This document shows, in pieces, positions 61,683 through 64,000 of a DNA stretch of 64,000 nucleotides. Each line of letters opens with the position of its first letter. The stretch's first letter is position 1. The position numbers and the translations under genes are program-made. The notes beneath the pieces were generated by a model. That model saw nothing but the letters and a program-made list of their open reading frames with translations, searched no databases and was not told the DNA's origin. The stretch spans positions 1 through 64,000 of the forward strand of contig NZ_FNZE01000005.1 in assembly GCF_900109175.1 (NCBI RefSeq), written 5' to 3'. The DNA comes from Pseudomonas linyingensis (lineage in GTDB: Bacteria > Pseudomonadota > Gammaproteobacteria > Pseudomonadales > Pseudomonadaceae).

Positions 61683-63254
61683 ATGCACCTCCCCTCCGCG
61701 TTCAGGCTCGATCTGCGTCGCCTGATACTGCTGTTTGCGGTGACCACGGCCTTGCTCACACTGGCGAACACCTTCTATGCCAGCTATGTGACTCAGCGCG
61801 ACCTGCTGATCCGCCAGACCCTGGAAACCAATCGGGTCTATGCGGCCAAGCTGGCGGACAGCACCGAGGGCCTCCTGAATCTTGCCCGCCAGCAACTGGC
61901 CTACAGCGTGGCCGTACTGGCGCCGGTCTTCGACCAGCCGCAGAAGCTGATGGCGGAAACCGAACGACTCAAGACCCAGACCAGCATCTTCAACTCGACC
62001 TACGTGGTCAGCGCCGATCGCAGTCTGCTGGCGATCTCGCCGCAGGCGCTGGCCAAACCGGGCAGCGTGGTCAACAGCGACGGCGCGCGGGAAGCCGTGG
62101 CCATGCGGCAACCGCTGGTCAGCCAGCCCTTCGTGTCGGTCATCGGACGCCTGGTGATCGCCGTGTCGCACCCGGTGTTCGCCACCGACGGCCGCTATCT
62201 CGGCTATGTCGGTGGCTCCATCTACCTGCGCGAGCGCAGTGCCCTCGACGTCCTGCTCAGCGACCACCACTACCGCGACGGCTCAGGCCTGTATGTGGTC
62301 GATCGGCAACGGCGCATCCTTTATCACCATGATGCCGAACGGATCGGCGAAGTCATGCCAGGCAACCCGGTCATCGAAGCGGCGATCAGCGGCGATGCGG
62401 GTGCGCAGCGGGTGACCGATACCGATGGGGTCGACATGCTCACCGGCTACGCGTCGGTCACCAGCACCGGCTGGGGCATAGTCGCGCAACGCCCCACCGA
62501 GGCCACCCTGGCCAAGCTGCATGGGCTGATGCTGGAGATTCTGGGCAACAGCCTTCCGGTGTCGCTGTTGACCCTGCTGTGCATCTGGTGGCTGTCCCGG
62601 CTGATTGCCCGACCGCTCTGGCAACTGGCCAGCAGCGCCCGGCAGATGGACTCGCAGCCGGCCGCGGAACAGATCCGCCAGGTCAGCTCCTGGTATTTCG
62701 AGGCCGCCGAACTCAAACGCGCCATGCTGGCCGGACTCGCCCAGTTCAACCACAAAATCGGCCAGCTCAATCACGACACGATAACCGACCCGCTGACCGG
62801 CCTGCTCAACCGCCGCGGCATGCTGGCGCGACTGGAGCAATGGCAGGCCGGCAACCGCCCCTTTGCGGTCATCGCCATCGATGTCGACCACTTCAAGCAG
62901 GTCAACGACAGCCTCGGCCATGACGCCGGCGACCAGCTGCTCCGCCAGCTGGCGCAACTGATGGAGCAGGTGGCGCGCAGCAACGACGTGCTGTGCCGCA
63001 ATGGCGGCGAAGAATTCATGGCCCTGCTGCCGGAGACGTCCCTGGCGGATGCCTGTGCGGTGGCCGAGCGCCTACGCCAGTGCGTGGCCGACAGCCCGAT
63101 CCCGGAGGGCATGTCGGTGACCATTTCCCTGGGCGTCGCCCACTGCCCGCTGAGCAGCGCCGGCATCGAGCATGCGCTGAAACAGGCGGACCAGGCGCTG
63201 TATGTCGCCAAGCACCAGGGGCGCAACCGGGTGGTGACTGCTGGGGCCGCGTGA
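61683..63254 (+). CDS. Diguanylate cyclase with Cache sensor (copy 1)
   Basis: A 523-aa membrane sensor. Helix at 12-32, periplasmic dCache region to about 275, second helix about 285-308, then a GGDEF domain. The active site is GGEEF (441-445), and an RxxD inhibitory site R432-D435 lies five residues before it, so c-di-GMP synthesis with product feedback is expected. The preferred start is MHLPSAFRLDLRRL (61683); the frame extends to 61632. It is followed 87 bases later by a paralogue. Confidence 0.92.
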   Translation: MHLPSAFRLDLRRLILLFAVTTALLTLANTFYASYVTQRDLLIRQTLETNRVYAAKLADSTEGLLNLARQQLAYSVAVLAPVFDQPQKLMAETERLKTQTSIFNSTYVVSADRSLLAISPQALAKPGSVVNSDGAREAVAMRQPLVSQPFVSVIGRLVIAVSHPVFATDGRYLGYVGGSIYLRERSALDVLLSDHHYRDGSGLYVVDRQRRILYHHDAERIGEVMPGNPVIEAAISGDAGAQRVTDTDGVDMLTGYASVTSTGWGIVAQRPTEATLAKLHGLMLEILGNSLPVSLLTLLCIWWLSRLIARPLWQLASSARQMDSQPAAEQIRQVSSWYFEAAELKRAMLAGLAQFNHKIGQLNHDTITDPLTGLLNRRGMLARLEQWQAGNRPFAVIAIDVDHFKQVNDSLGHDAGDQLLRQLAQLMEQVARSNDVLCRNGGEEFMALLPETSLADACAVAERLRQCVADSPIPEGMSVTISLGVAHCPLSSAGIEHALKQADQALYVAKHQGRNRVVTAGAA

Positions 63255-63341
63255 GCGGCGTGCCCATCCCCAGTGGGAGCTTGAGATGGTTAATGTGTTA
63301 AAGTCTCGCGCCTTCCACGCAATGAACTCACCGGCGACGCA

Positions 63342-64000
63342 ATGCCTTCACCCAGATTTCACCTGCGCTTCGACCTGCGCCGTCTGATCCTGCTGCTGAC
63401 CATCACCACGGCCCTACTCACCCTCGCCAACACCTTCTATGCCAGCTACCTGGTGCAGCAGGACCTGCTGATCCGTGAGAGCCTGGAGGCCAACCGTGTC
63501 TATGCGGTGAAGCTGGCCGAAACCACCGAGCACTTTCTCGCCGGCAGCCGGCAGCAGCTAGCCTTCAGCGCCAGCCAGTTGTCCGAGCGGATGGACGACA
63601 GCACCGTACTGACCCAGGAAGTTGACCGCCTGCGCCTGCAGACCGCCAACTTCAACTCGGTGCTGGTGGTCGACGCCACAGGCACCGTGCTGGCCACCTC
63701 GCCGCAGACCTTGCAGCTGGTAAGCCGCCAGCTGAAGAGCCCCGGAGCTCTGCAGGCGCTGCGCGAGCAGCGGCCGCTGATCAGCGCCCCCTACATCTCT
63801 GCCGCCGGCAACCTGGTGGTGAACATTTCCCATCCGATCCGCGATCGTCAGGGCCACTACCTCGGCTATCTCGGCGCCAGCATCTACCTGCAGCAAAACA
63901 ATATCCTCTACAACCTGCTCGGCGAGCACCACTACAAGGACGGCTCCTACCTGTACGTGGTCGACCGCGAGGGTGGCCTGCTCTATCACCCCGATCCGGC
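63342..64000 (+). CDS. Diguanylate cyclase with Cache sensor (copy 2), truncated by window end
   Basis: The first 219 codons are visible: N-terminal helix LILLLTITTALLTLANTFYAS and a dCache sensor with SHPIRDRQGHYLGYLGASIYL and DGSYLYVVDREGGLLYH. It aligns over its whole visible length with copy 1 (TTALLTLANTFYASY is identical; LETNRVYA / LEANRVYA). The enzymatic part lies outside the window, so GGDEF is assumed. It is a tandem duplicate that has diverged in the ligand-binding half. Confidence 0.85.
   Translation, partial: MPSPRFHLRFDLRRLILLLTITTALLTLANTFYASYLVQQDLLIRESLEANRVYAVKLAETTEHFLAGSRQQLAFSASQLSERMDDSTVLTQEVDRLRLQTANFNSVLVVDATGTVLATSPQTLQLVSRQLKSPGALQALREQRPLISAPYISAAGNLVVNISHPIRDRQGHYLGYLGASIYLQQNNILYNLLGEHHYKDGSYLYVVDREGGLLYHPDP

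Overview
The window is a GC-rich gammaproteobacterial chromosome segment that is almost certainly Pseudomonas. The evidence is a complete hexR / zwf-pgl-eda / gtsABCD / gtrS-gltR / glk-edd glucose locus, a phhR-phhC pair, an amaB-hglS lysine-catabolism cluster, Pseudomonas-type palindromic repeats, and many A-rich leaders of the Hfq/Crc type. The attC-like site at the left edge suggests a lineage that carries chromosomal gene cassettes, such as the stutzeri/mendocina/alcaligenes groups. The species cannot be fixed from the sequence alone.

Layout. (1) 1-3128 is an accessory island. It holds the 3' end of an IS3-family element inserted into an IS110-family (IS1111-type) transposase gene. That element abuts a GTTAGGC cassette core site, and two AT-rich cassette-like minus-strand genes follow: a small membrane protein and a large PIN-like protein, separated by an attC-like palindrome. 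(2) 3129-9523 has an extra FabI-type enoyl-ACP reductase, a secreted DUF922 protein, a glycerate kinase, an Lrp-family regulator and a basic amino acid ABC importer (ATPase, binding protein, two permeases). (3) 9824-28157 is an 18-kb glucose and Entner-Doudoroff region: gapN-like and pyk, zwf-pgl-eda, divergent hexR, a LamB-type porin, the gts glucose ABC importer, the GtrS/GltR two-component system, glk and edd. Candidate HexR operators lie in front of zwf/hexR and edd. (4) 28721-34139 is a late lysine pathway: hglS, a class III aminotransferase, a LysR regulator and amaB. (5) 34267-49515 starts with a DMT exporter. It then holds a catabolic cluster of unassigned substrate: OprD-type porin, MFS importer, EthD-like protein, flavin reductase, two paralogous IclR regulators, SDRs (one decayed), TRAP transporter, KstD-like flavoprotein and a luciferase-like monooxygenase. 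(6) 49533-54140 covers aromatic amino acid metabolism: phhR, phhC without phhAB, and an AroP-like permease. (7) 54439-64000 has an RTX/VCBS type I-secreted protein with a tiny membrane ORF upstream, an NSS transporter with a 45-codon ORF upstream, a MATE exporter, a DUF2970 protein, a 42-aa membrane protein, and two tandem Cache-GGDEF diguanylate cyclases (the second cut by the window end).

How it works together. Glucose enters through the LamB-like porin and the Gts ABC importer and is phosphorylated by Glk. It is oxidised by Zwf and Pgl, dehydrated by Edd and cleaved by Eda, and the products pass through GapN and Pyk. GtrS/GltR would sense periplasmic sugar acids and HexR would sense KDPG. 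The lysine cluster would convert piperideine-6-carboxylate to 2-aminoadipate, then 2-oxoadipate, then 2-hydroxyglutarate. Many transport and catabolic genes carry A-rich motifs at their ribosome binding sites, which points to shared carbon catabolite control.

The least explained parts are the 35.4-49.5 kb catabolic cluster, the cassette pair with its IS element, and the small ORFs at 56981, 59304 and 61411.
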